Assembly: GCF_002102155.1 (NCBI RefSeq)
Contig: NZ_LQOU01000016.1
Span: forward strand, 124,001 to 188,000
Length of the DNA stretch: 64,000 nt
DNA from: Mycobacterium europaeum
Lineage (GTDB): Bacteria; Actinomycetota; Actinomycetes; Mycobacteriales; Mycobacteriaceae
Reading direction: 5' to 3'
Shown here: positions 31,665 to 39,342 of the stretch, piece by piece
How positions within the stretch are numbered: the stretch's first letter is position 1
Layout of the letters: each line of letters begins with the position of its first letter
Notes under the pieces: generated by a model
Databases searched by the model: none
What the model was told of the DNA's origin: nothing
Seen by the model: only the letters and a program-made list of their open reading frames with translations
Program-made: the position numbers and the translations under genes

Positions 31665-32087
31665 TTATTTGACGGCGACTTTGACGTGCTTCTCCTCGGG
31701 TGCGGGCTGCGAAACCGGCACGGAGACAGTCAAAATGCCCTTGTCATAGGTGGCCTTGATGTCGTCTTCGTTCGCGTTGGACGGTAGCGAGACGGTCCGG
31801 ACGAACGAGCCGTAGCAAAATTCCGATCGGCCGTCGAATTCGTTCTTCTCGCTGCGCTCGGCCTTGATGGTGAGCTGACCGTCGCGGACTGTGATGTCGA
31901 CGTCCTTGGCCGGGTCGATGCCGGGAATCTCGGCGCGCACCTCGTAGCGGCCGTCGACCATTTCGTCTTCCAGCCGCATGAGCCGGGTGTCGAACATCGA
32001 ACGGAGTCCGGCGAACGACGGGAAGGCCGAAAAGAACTCGGGGAACAGCGTGTGCGGCTTCTGGGCCGCGGGCAGCGTGGTGGTCAT
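31665..32087 (-). CDS. hspX: Alpha-crystallin small heat shock protein
   Basis: Chaperone of 140 residues that matches the M. tuberculosis 16-kDa antigen HspX/Acr. Shared stretches include LFPEFF, FPSFAGLR, FDTRLMRLEDEM, VRDGQLTIKAER and DDIKATYDKGILTVSV. It holds unfolded proteins during hypoxia and stationary phase and is among the most strongly DosR-induced proteins. The N-terminus (MTTTLPAAQKPHTL) is slightly different from the tubercle form. It is divergent from nrdZ, and one DosR-like box at 32160 lies between them. Identification strong. Confidence 0.93.
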   Translation of the reverse strand: MTTTLPAAQKPHTLFPEFFSAFPSFAGLRSMFDTRLMRLEDEMVDGRYEVRAEIPGIDPAKDVDITVRDGQLTIKAERSEKNEFDGRSEFCYGSFVRTVSLPSNANEDDIKATYDKGILTVSVPVSQPAPEEKHVKVAVK

Positions 32088-32159
32088 GGTCTTCTCCTAC
32101 AGATGTGTCACTTGCCTCAAACGGACATCTTCGATCCGACCATGCGAGCCGGCGCCAGG

Positions 32160-32179
32160 GTAGGGACGGAAGTCCTTAT
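32160..32179. promoter_or_regulatory. DosR-box-like site between hspX and nrdZ
   Basis: GTAGGGACGGAAGTCCTTAT has a GGGAC-GGA-AGTCC core and matches the consensus at about 13 of 20 positions. It is 73 bp from the hspX start and 42 bp from the nrdZ start. Both neighbours are DosR targets in M. tuberculosis, which strengthens the call. Confidence 0.65.
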
Positions 32180-32221
32180 CCCGTTTCCGGCGACGACTTT
32201 TGGCGCGGCGGGGATACTCGG

Positions 32222-34330
32222 ATGATGGTCGGGACAGCGCGGTCCGCGCGGTGGCCGTCGAGCGTCCGGCGCCGCGACGGGCGGCTGGTGCCGTTCGACG
32301 TGGGCCGCATCGAAACGGCGATCGCCCGGGCCGCGCGCGAGGCCGGGCATCGCGACCCCCGCCTGCCCGGCGTGCTCGCCGGGTCGGTGGCCGACGCCCT
32401 GGTGGGCCGGCCCCGGAGCGGAATCCCGACGGTCGAGGACATTCAGGACCTGGTCGAGGCGCAGCTGGCGGCGGCCGGCCTCGACGACGTGGCCCGCGCG
32501 TACGTCGTCTACCGCCAGCAGCACGCCGAACTGCGCGCGACCAAAGAACTGATCGGCGTGCGCGATGACCTGAAGTTGAGTGTGGCCGCCGTGACGGTGC
32601 TGGGCGAACGCTACCTGCTGCGTGACGACCGTGGCAGGCCCGTGGAGTCGACGGGCGAAATGATGGACCGCGTCGCGAACCATGTCGCGGGGGCCGAAGA
32701 GAAGTACCGTCGCGGGTCCTCGGCCAGGTGGTCCCAACGGTTTTCGGCGATGCTCCGCGGCCTCGAGTTCCTGCCCAACTCTCCGACGCTGATGAACGCC
32801 GGCACCGAGCTGGGCATGCTGTCCGGGTGTTTCGTTCTCCCGGTGCAGGATTCGCTGCACTCGATCTTCGCCGCGCTCGCGCAGGGCGCGGACATACACC
32901 AGGCCGGGGGAGGGACCGGATACACGTTCAGCCACTTGCGGCCCGCCGGTGACCTGGTGGCCCGCACCGGGGGTACGGCCAGCGGGCCCCTGTCGTTTCT
33001 CCGGCTCTTCGACTACGCCGCCACGGTCATCTCGATGGGCGGCCGTCGGCGGGGAGCTTCCATGGCGGTACTGGACGTATCGCACCCCGACATCTACGAC
33101 TTCGTCACCGCCAAATCCAGCGCGGCGAGCGAGCTCAACCAGTTCAACCTCTCGGTCGGGGTGACCGACGAGTTCCTGCGCGCCGTCGGGGCCGGCCGCA
33201 GCCACCGACTGGTCAACCCGAGGACCGGCGCGACGGTCGCGACGGTCTCCGCCGCCGACCTGTTCACCGCCATCTGCGAGGCGGCGCACCGGTGCGGCGA
33301 TCCGGGGCTGGTGTTCCTCGACACGATCAACCGCGCCAATCCCACGCCGGCGCTGGGCCGGATCGAGGCCACCAACCCGTGCGGGGAAGTGCCGTTGTTG
33401 CCCTACGAATCGTGCAACCTGGGGTCCATCAACCTCGCCCGGATGGTGAGCGGCGGTGGCGTCGACTGGGACCGGCTTGCCGCGGTGGCCGAATTCGCCG
33501 TGCGTTTCCTGGACGACGTCATCGACGTCAGCCGCTTCCCCTTCCCGGAGATCGAGGCGGCCACCACGGCGACGCGCAAGATCGGGTTGGGCGTCATGGG
33601 CCTGGCCGAACTGCTGGCCGTCCTGGGCATCCCGTACGACAGCGAGCGGGGGGTTCGCTTGGCCGGGCGGATCGCCCGCACCGTCGGCCGGGCAGCGCGC
33701 ACCGCCTCGGAGCGGCTGGCCGAGGAACGCGGACCGTTTCCGGCCTTCCCCGACAGCCGGTTTGCGGGGTCGGCGCCACGGCGCAACGCCCAACTCACCT
33801 CGATCGCGCCGACCGGCACGATCTCGCTGATCGCGGGGACGAGCGCGGGGATCGAGCCGATGTTCGCGATCGCCTATGTGCGTGCCGTCATCGGGCGGCG
33901 CCTGCTCGAAGTCAACCCGTGTTTCGACCGCCTCGCCCGCGACCGGGGTTTCTACCATCCCGACCTGATCGCCGAAATCGCCCGGTGCGGCGGCGTGCGC
34001 GGGGACCCGCACGTGCCCGCCGAGGTTCGTGCGGCGTTCCCCACCGCGGCGGAGATCGCCCCGGAATGGCACCTGCGCATGCAAGCCGCCGTGCAGCGGC
34101 ACGTCGACGCCGCGGTGTCGAAGACCGTCAACCTGCCGGCGGAGTCGACCGTCGAGGACGTCCATGCGATCTACCTCGCCGCGTGGAAGGCGAAGGTGAA
34201 AGGCATCACCGTCTACCGCTACGGCACCCGGGCCGGGCAGGTGCTCAGTTACGTGGGATCCGACCAGGCGCTGCTCGCCGCCGACGCCACGTTCAGCGGC
34301 GGTTGCCTGGGACGGCGGTGCGAGTTTTGA
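32222..34330 (+). CDS. nrdZ: Class II (B12-dependent) ribonucleotide reductase
   Basis: Adenosylcobalamin-dependent ribonucleotide reductase of 702 residues, near the 692 of M. tuberculosis NrdZ (Rv0570). An N-terminal ATP-cone (VRRRDGRLVPFDVGRIETAI) precedes the catalytic barrel with LSGCFVLPVQD, TNPCGEVPL, ESCNLGSINLAR and PTGTISLIAGTSAGIEP. The C-terminal CLGRRCEF holds the redox-active cysteine pair. It makes dNTPs without oxygen, which suits a hypoxic state. The ATG at 32222 (or 32225) was chosen; a longer frame from 32105 would run through the DosR-like box. Confidence 0.92.
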   Translation: MMVGTARSARWPSSVRRRDGRLVPFDVGRIETAIARAAREAGHRDPRLPGVLAGSVADALVGRPRSGIPTVEDIQDLVEAQLAAAGLDDVARAYVVYRQQHAELRATKELIGVRDDLKLSVAAVTVLGERYLLRDDRGRPVESTGEMMDRVANHVAGAEEKYRRGSSARWSQRFSAMLRGLEFLPNSPTLMNAGTELGMLSGCFVLPVQDSLHSIFAALAQGADIHQAGGGTGYTFSHLRPAGDLVARTGGTASGPLSFLRLFDYAATVISMGGRRRGASMAVLDVSHPDIYDFVTAKSSAASELNQFNLSVGVTDEFLRAVGAGRSHRLVNPRTGATVATVSAADLFTAICEAAHRCGDPGLVFLDTINRANPTPALGRIEATNPCGEVPLLPYESCNLGSINLARMVSGGGVDWDRLAAVAEFAVRFLDDVIDVSRFPFPEIEAATTATRKIGLGVMGLAELLAVLGIPYDSERGVRLAGRIARTVGRAARTASERLAEERGPFPAFPDSRFAGSAPRRNAQLTSIAPTGTISLIAGTSAGIEPMFAIAYVRAVIGRRLLEVNPCFDRLARDRGFYHPDLIAEIARCGGVRGDPHVPAEVRAAFPTAAEIAPEWHLRMQAAVQRHVDAAVSKTVNLPAESTVEDVHAIYLAAWKAKVKGITVYRYGTRAGQVLSYVGSDQALLAADATFSGGCLGRRCEF

Positions 34331-34351
34331 CCGTGTCCAAAGTGGGGCCGA

Positions 34352-34371
34352 CGGGGGTCGAACGGCCCTAG
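34352..34371. promoter_or_regulatory. DosR-box-like site upstream of M50 protease
   Basis: CGGGGGTCGAACGGCCCTAG matches the DosR consensus at about 12 of 20 positions. It shares the 13-base tail CGAACGGCCCTAG with the site at 29424 and ends 81 bp before the protease start. Confidence 0.5.
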
Positions 34372-34452
34372 CGGGGGCCGCGGGCACCGACCTACGTTCG
34401 GAGAGGACGCCGCGGCCGAATCGCCAGGCCGCAACGACTTTGGAGGTTTGAG

Positions 34453-35613
34453 GTGCGCGATGCGATCCCGCTGGGGCGGATCGCCGGCTTTCCGGTGAAT
34501 GTCCACTGGAGCGTGCTGGTCATTTTGTGGTTGTTCACCTGGAGCCTGGCGAGCACGCTTCCCGGCAGCGTCAAGGGGTATTCGCCCGTCGCCTACTGGG
34601 CGGCCGGCGCGTGCGGCGCGCTGGTGTTGCTGGCCTCGCTGGTGGCGCACGAACTGGCGCACGCCGTCGTCGCGCGCCGCGCCGGGGTCTCCGTGGGCAG
34701 CGTGACGCTGTGGCTGTTCGGCGGCGTGACCACCCTGGGCGGCGAGGCGAAGACACCCCGGGCCGCCTTCCGGATCGCGATCGCCGGCCCGGCCACCAGC
34801 CTCGCGCTGGCGGCCATCTTCGGTGGCCTCGTCGCCGCGCTGCCGACGGTCGGCGCCGCACCCATCGTGGTCGGCGTCGCCTCCTGGCTGGCCGGCATCA
34901 ACCTCCTGCTGGGACTGTTCAACCTGCTGCCGGGCGCCCCCTTGGACGGTGGCCGGGTGCTGCGGGCCTACCTGTGGCGGCGCCACGGCGACAGCGTGCG
35001 CGCCAGCATCGGGGCCGCGCATGCCGGCCGGGTGGTCGCGTTCATCCTGATCGCCTTGGGCTTGGCCGAATTCCTGCTGGGCGGGCTCGTCGGCGGCGTC
35101 TGGCTGGCGTTCATCGGCTGGTTCATTTTCGCGGCCAGTCGCGAAGAGGAGATGCGCATCTCGACCCAGCAGATGTTCTCCGGGGTGCGCGTCGGCGACG
35201 CCATGACGGCCCGGCCGCACACCGCTCCCGGGTGGATCAGCGTCGACGACTTCGTCCAGCGCTACGTGCTCGGCGACCGTCACTCGGCGTACCCGGTCGT
35301 CGACCAGAACGGGTCGGTCTCGGGACTGATCACGTTGCGGCAGTTGCGTGACGTCGCGCCCGGGCGCCGCGCCGCCACCACCGTGGGGGAGGTCGCGCAA
35401 CCGCTGCACGAGGTCCCGTCCGGCGCCCCCCAGGAGCCGTTGACCGCTCTGCTGGAGCGGATGGCGCCCGCCGGTCCGCACAGCCGTGCCCTGGTGTTCG
35501 AGGGCGGTCAGGTGGTCGGCATCGTCACCCCCACCGATGTGGCGCGGCTGATCGAGGTCTACCGGCTCGCCCATCCCGACGACGCGAAACCGGCGTCGGC
35601 TCAGAGCATTTAG
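34453..35613 (+). CDS. Site-2-protease-type M50 metalloprotease with CBS domains (Rv2625c-like)
   Basis: Membrane zinc protease of 386 residues. Six or so hydrophobic segments hold the zinc motif HELAH (66-70) and the second ligand region [12 protein letters not shown] (Asp165). Residues 225-380 form a pair of CBS domains ([41 protein letters not shown]), which usually bind adenine nucleotides. M. tuberculosis Rv2625c has this architecture and is DosR-controlled. The enzyme probably cleaves a membrane-bound regulator in response to energy state. It starts with GTG after a TGGAGG ribosome site. Confidence 0.88.
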   Translation: MRDAIPLGRIAGFPVNVHWSVLVILWLFTWSLASTLPGSVKGYSPVAYWAAGACGALVLLASLVAHELAHAVVARRAGVSVGSVTLWLFGGVTTLGGEAKTPRAAFRIAIAGPATSLALAAIFGGLVAALPTVGAAPIVVGVASWLAGINLLLGLFNLLPGAPLDGGRVLRAYLWRRHGDSVRASIGAAHAGRVVAFILIALGLAEFLLGGLVGGVWLAFIGWFIFAASREEEMRISTQQMFSGVRVGDAMTARPHTAPGWISVDDFVQRYVLGDRHSAYPVVDQNGSVSGLITLRQLRDVAPGRRAATTVGEVAQPLHEVPSGAPQEPLTALLERMAPAGPHSRALVFEGGQVVGIVTPTDVARLIEVYRLAHPDDAKPASAQSI

Positions 35614-35629
35614 GCCACGACGATCGAAG

Positions 35630-36451
35630 TCACGGTTTGTGGGCGACGATGGCGACGGCGGCCAGCCGCTTGCGGTGCCGGCGGAACGTGCGGCGCATCG
35701 TGAGGACCCGCCTGCGGGCGTCCCGGTGGACGAGCACGTTGCGGGCGAAGCGCAGCGCCCCGAGCAGCCCTTCGTCGGCCACCAGCCGGCGTGGCTGCAG
35801 CAGTGCCATCGGGGCCGTCGCGACGTGGTCGACCACCAGCCCGTGTTCGGCCAGCAGCCGCGACCATTCCGCGATCGTCAACGGTCGCGCGTTGACCTTG
35901 ATCGCCTGGGCCAGCGATCGCCGGATATCGGTGCTGACCTCGTCCGGCACCGTGTCCGGTGTCAGGGCCAATTCGTGGATCGCGTACCGGCCCCGCGGCC
36001 GCAGCACGCGCGACGCCTCGGCGATGATGGCGTGCTTGGCCGCGTCGCCGTGCATGGTCAGCATCGCCTCCCCGATGACCACATCGGTGCTGGAGTCGGG
36101 TAACCCGGTGGCCGCCGCATCGGCGACACGGACGTCGCCGTTCTCGACACCGAGTTCGGTGAGCACGCCGCGAACCACGTTGGCCGCGTCCGGATCCCCC
36201 TCGGCGCCGACATACGACCGTGGCCGGCGTGCCACGATTTCGGTGGCGGTCCGGCCCAGACCCGGAGCGAGCTCCACCACGTCGGAGTCGGCCACCCCGG
36301 CGCGGGCCAGGAGTGTGCGGGTGAGCTCGAGGCCCCCGGGGCGAAGGACGCGTTTGCCGAGGCGGGCCAACAGCCAATGGCCCGCCACGGCGGCGTCGGT
36401 GCGACTCGCCGCAGGCAGGGGAGGCCGCACGTCGGCCCGTGGCTTGCTCAT
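35630..36451 (-). CDS. Class I SAM-dependent methyltransferase
   Basis: Methyltransferase of 273 residues with a Rossmann core: VVELAPGLGRTATEI (SAM-binding motif I), the acidic end of strand 2 in YVGAEGDPDA, and VVIGEAMLTMH in the motif IV region. The C-terminus is a basic helical tail rich in Arg. The start MSKPRADV at 36451 is used; an in-frame start 24 bp upstream exists. It converges with the M50 gene (16-bp gap). The substrate is unknown; UbiE-like small-molecule methylation is likely. Confidence 0.82.
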   Translation of the reverse strand: MSKPRADVRPPLPAASRTDAAVAGHWLLARLGKRVLRPGGLELTRTLLARAGVADSDVVELAPGLGRTATEIVARRPRSYVGAEGDPDAANVVRGVLTELGVENGDVRVADAAATGLPDSSTDVVIGEAMLTMHGDAAKHAIIAEASRVLRPRGRYAIHELALTPDTVPDEVSTDIRRSLAQAIKVNARPLTIAEWSRLLAEHGLVVDHVATAPMALLQPRRLVADEGLLGALRFARNVLVHRDARRRVLTMRRTFRRHRKRLAAVAIVAHKP

Positions 36452-36514
36452 CAGATTGCCCGCCCCGCAGCGCATTCCAGAATCTGTTTCACCGGTTCTC
36501 CCAACGCGGTCGTT

Positions 36515-36536
36515 TTTACAACTGATGTTGTGTAAA
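36515..36536. promoter_or_regulatory. Inverted repeat in fdxA promoter
   Basis: TTTACA (36515-36520) and TGTAAA (36531-36536) form a 6-bp inverted repeat with a 10-base centre that itself holds ACAAC-TGAT-GTTGT symmetry. It ends 9 bp before the fdxA ATG, so a bound protein would block transcription or initiation. The SufR-like regulator encoded just after fdxA is a candidate. Confidence 0.45.
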
Positions 36537-36545
36537 CTCTATCGC

Positions 36546-36902
36546 ATGACGTACGTGATCGGAAAGCCGTGCATCGACGTGATGGACCGCGCCTGCGTGG
36601 AGGAATGTCCCGTCGACTGCATCTATGAGGGCGGTCGGGCGCTCTACATCCATCCCGACGAATGCGTGGATTGCGGTGCGTGCGAACCCGTGTGCCCGGT
36701 CGACGCCATCTACTACGAAGACGACCTGCCTGAGCAGCTCAAACCGTACCTGGCCGACAATGAGGCGTTCTTCGCCGAAACGCTGCCGGGCCGCGAGGCT
36801 CCCCTGGGATCCCCGGGCGGGGCGGCCAAGATTGGCCCGCTGGGTGTAGACACGCCTTTGGTGGCCGCCCAGCCGAGGGCCGACCAAGCGGAAGGAGCGT
36901 GA
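36546..36902 (+). CDS. fdxA: 7Fe ferredoxin FdxA
   Basis: Ferredoxin of 118 residues. Cys residues in DRACVEECPVDCIYEG and ECVDCGACEPVCPVDAIYYE supply a [3Fe-4S] and a [4Fe-4S] cluster. The C-terminus (LPGREAPLGSPGGAAKIGPLGVD) matches M. tuberculosis FdxA (Rv2007c), a DosR-regulon member. It carries electrons for cytochrome P450s or other redox enzymes at low oxygen. Only 6 bp separate it from the regulator gene that follows, so the two form an operon. No clear DosR box was found upstream. Confidence 0.9.
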   Translation: MTYVIGKPCIDVMDRACVEECPVDCIYEGGRALYIHPDECVDCGACEPVCPVDAIYYEDDLPEQLKPYLADNEAFFAETLPGREAPLGSPGGAAKIGPLGVDTPLVAAQPRADQAEGA

Positions 36903-36908
36903 GGGCCC

Positions 36909-37589
36909 GTGAAGTTGCCGCCCGCGTCGATCGGGGAATCCGCCAGCCGGCGCCGCGAGGTGCTGCGGGTGTTGCGGCGGTCGGCCGATCCCATGAGCAT
37001 CGCCGCGATCGCCGAAATGCTGGGCGTGCACCCCAACACCGTCCGCTTTCATCTCGACAGCCTGGTCGGCGACGGGCAAGTAGAGCACGTCGAGCCGGGC
37101 CGCAAGGGCCCGGGCCGCCCGCCGCTGATGTTCCGCGCCGTCAGGCAGATGGACCGCGGCGGCACGCGGCACTACCGCCTGCTCGCCGAGATCCTGGCCA
37201 CGGCGTTCGCCGGAGAGCGCGATGCCGGCGCCAAGGCCCAGGCCGCGGGCCGCGCCTGGGGGCACAAACTGGAATCCAGCGTGGAAGAGGTCCCCACGCC
37301 GCCCGCCAGCGCGGACGACGCCATCGACCACCTCGTCAACATGCTCGACGAACTCGGCTTCGCGCCCGAACGCCGGGTGGCCGACGGGGAGCAACAGGTC
37401 GGCCTGCGGCACTGCCCCTTCCTCGAGTTGGCCGAAAACCGGACCGCCGTCGTCTGCCCGGTACACCTGGGCCTGATGCAGGGCGCCATGGAGGCGTGGG
37501 AGGCGCCGGTGTCCGTCGACCGGCTCGACGCGTTCGTCGAACCGGATTTGTGTGTGGCGCACCTGGCTTTGCAGAAGGCGGCCACATGA
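36909..37589 (+). CDS. SufR-like Fe-S-sensing regulator
   Basis: Winged-helix regulator of 226 residues. The DNA-binding domain (about 18-75) reads MSIAAIAEMLGVHPNTVRFHLDSL. The C-terminal part carries Cys169 in HCPF, Cys183 and His186 in VVCPVHLGL, and Cys215 in DLCVAHL, a pattern like the cluster ligands of SufR. It is encoded directly after a ferredoxin and overlaps the next membrane-protein gene by 4 bp. Size and order match, from memory, M. tuberculosis Rv2621c-Rv2620c. Iron-sulphur sensing is inferred from the cysteines. Confidence 0.8.
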   Translation: MKLPPASIGESASRRREVLRVLRRSADPMSIAAIAEMLGVHPNTVRFHLDSLVGDGQVEHVEPGRKGPGRPPLMFRAVRQMDRGGTRHYRLLAEILATAFAGERDAGAKAQAAGRAWGHKLESSVEEVPTPPASADDAIDHLVNMLDELGFAPERRVADGEQQVGLRHCPFLELAENRTAVVCPVHLGLMQGAMEAWEAPVSVDRLDAFVEPDLCVAHLALQKAAT

Positions 37590-38011
37590 GCACCGGGCCG
37601 GCGATCGCCGTCGCCGTCACCTTCGTGTGGCTGGGCATGGTGCTGGCCATCTCGTTCCTGGAAGCGCCGCTGAAGTTCCGCGCGCCCAACGTGACCCTCC
37701 AGATCGGGCTCGGCATCGGGCGGCTGGTGTTTCGCGCCCTCAACACCGTCGAGGTCTGCTTCGCCCTCGTCGTCCTGGCGATCGTGGTCGCCGGCCCGAC
37801 GTCTCGGGGCATCGTCGCGGCGATCGCCGTCGCCGCCGGCGCGCTGGCCCTGCAGCTGATCGCGGTGCGCCCGCGATTGACGCGCCGATCCGACGCGGTG
37901 CTCGCCGGGTCGGACGGGCCGCGCTCCCGGGCCCATTACGTGTACGTGGCCTTCGAGGTGGTCAAGGTCATCGCGCTCGCCGTGGCGGGGATACTGCTAC
38001 TGACGGCCTGA
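37586..38011 (+). CDS. Four-helix membrane protein
   Basis: Membrane protein of 141 residues with four hydrophobic segments (about 5-27, 45-70, 73-92 and 118-140). It has the same length as M. tuberculosis Rv2620c, which holds the equivalent position. The phrase FLEAPLKFRAPN after the first helix is notable. No catalytic motif. It is translationally coupled to the SufR-like regulator, so it is probably controlled with fdxA. Function unknown. Confidence 0.75.
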   Translation: MSTGPAIAVAVTFVWLGMVLAISFLEAPLKFRAPNVTLQIGLGIGRLVFRALNTVEVCFALVVLAIVVAGPTSRGIVAAIAVAAGALALQLIAVRPRLTRRSDAVLAGSDGPRSRAHYVYVAFEVVKVIALAVAGILLLTA

Positions 38012-38042
38012 TCTCCTCCGCCCAACCGCAAAGGACTCAGCT

Positions 38043-38387
38043 ATGGAATCGATCTCGTTGACCAGCCTCGCGTCCGAAAAGCTGGCCGAGGCCAAGGAAT
38101 CGCACAGCGGGCGGGCCGCCCACACCATCCACGGTGGCCACACCCACGAACTTCGGCAGACCGTGCTGGCTTTGCTTGGCGGCCATGAGCTTTCCGAACA
38201 CGACGGCCCCGCGGAGGCAACGCTGCAGGTGCTGCAGGGCCACGTGCGCCTGACCACCGGCGGTGACGCCTGGGAGGGCAAAACCGGCGACTATGTCGCG
38301 ATCCCGACCGAACGGCACGCCCTGCACGCGGTCGAGGATTCGGTGGTCATGCTGACCGTGCTCAAGACCATTCCCTCGGTTCACTAG
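38043..38387 (+). CDS. Small cupin protein
   Basis: Single-domain cupin of 114 residues. The beta-barrel pattern is seen as TVLALLGGHELSEHDGP, ATLQVLQGHVRLTTG and GDYVAIPTERHALHAVED, with possible metal ligands His168-equivalent residues limited to HAL/HAV near the end. The classic first motif HxH is degenerate, so the metal site may be altered or lost. An AAAGGACTCAGCT ribosome site precedes the ATG. It is probably part of the regulator/membrane gene set. Confidence 0.75.
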   Translation: MESISLTSLASEKLAEAKESHSGRAAHTIHGGHTHELRQTVLALLGGHELSEHDGPAEATLQVLQGHVRLTTGGDAWEGKTGDYVAIPTERHALHAVEDSVVMLTVLKTIPSVH

Positions 38388-38391
38388 CCGG

Positions 38392-39342
38392 ATGCTTTCC
38401 ACGCCCTGGTCAAGAGAATTCGGGCTGCGGGTACCGATCGTCAACGCGCCCATGGGCGGCGTCGCCGGGGGTCGGCTGGCCGCGGCGGTCACCGCGGCCG
38501 GTGGCCTGGGCATGGTCGGCATGGGCAGTGTCGGGACGCGGGACCTGCTGCGAGCCCAGCTGCAGCACGTGCGGGGAACGTTCGGCATCGGCCTGGTCGA
38601 CTGGGTGATGCGCACCGAGGCGGGGTTGCTGGAGGACGCCCTGGCCGCGCGGCCGGCGCTGCTGTCGGTCAGCTTCGGGACCGACTGGTCCTGGGTCGCG
38701 AAGGCGCACGACGCCGGGATTCCTACCGCCACACAGGTATACGACGGTGTCGGGGCGCGCCGGGCGGCCGATGCGGGCGTCGACATCCTGGTGGCCCGCG
38801 GCTCGGAGGGCGGCGGGCACGGTGAGACCAAGCTCGCGACCCTGCCCTTGCTCGACGCCGTGCTGGACGCCGTGTCGGTGCCGGTGCTCGCGGGCGGCGG
38901 CGTCGCGTCGGCGCGCAGCCTGGCCGCCGTGCTCGCCGCCGGTGCGAGCGGGGCGTGGGTGGGCACCCGCCTGGCGGCGTGTCCGGAGGCGCTCTCCGGC
39001 GACGGCAGCCGCCACGCACTGATCGCGGCCCGGGCCACCGACACCGCGGTCACCCGGGCCTTCGACGTCGCCCAGGCCCGGCCGTGGCCCGCCCGGTTCC
39101 CGTCGCGGGTGCTGGCCAACGACTTCGTGGAGCGCTGGACGGGCAAGGAGGACGCGCTCGACCCGCAGGCCTGCGACGAACTCGCGGCGTCCATCGCGGC
39201 CGACGATCGCCGGGTCGCCCCGGTGGACGCCGGTCAGGGTGTCGGGATGATCCGCGACGACGCGCCGGTGGCCGCAGTGATCGACGAAATGTGCTCCGGC
39301 GCAGAGCGTTTGCTGGCGGGCTGGGGCTCGGCGCGCGCCTAG
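38392..39342 (+). CDS. Nitronate monooxygenase-family flavoprotein
   Basis: FMN-dependent TIM-barrel enzyme of 316 residues related to nitronate monooxygenase and 2-nitropropane dioxygenase. Typical features are IVNAPMGGVAGGRLAAAVTAAGGLG at the start, ARGSEGGGHGE for phosphate binding, and VLAGGGVASARSLAAVLAAGASGAWVGTR near the C-terminal face. It detoxifies nitronates or acts as an NAD(P)H-dependent flavin oxidoreductase. It starts 5 bp after the cupin stop and overlaps the convergent regulator gene by 4 bp. Confidence 0.83.
   Translation: MLSTPWSREFGLRVPIVNAPMGGVAGGRLAAAVTAAGGLGMVGMGSVGTRDLLRAQLQHVRGTFGIGLVDWVMRTEAGLLEDALAARPALLSVSFGTDWSWVAKAHDAGIPTATQVYDGVGARRAADAGVDILVARGSEGGGHGETKLATLPLLDAVLDAVSVPVLAGGGVASARSLAAVLAAGASGAWVGTRLAACPEALSGDGSRHALIAARATDTAVTRAFDVAQARPWPARFPSRVLANDFVERWTGKEDALDPQACDELAASIAADDRRVAPVDAGQGVGMIRDDAPVAAVIDEMCSGAERLLAGWGSARA

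Noticed and set aside
32117..34387. Long open frame antisense to nrdZ
   Set aside because: The sense strand encodes a clear ribonucleotide reductase; the antisense translation is Arg/Gly/His-rich with no motif or ribosome site.
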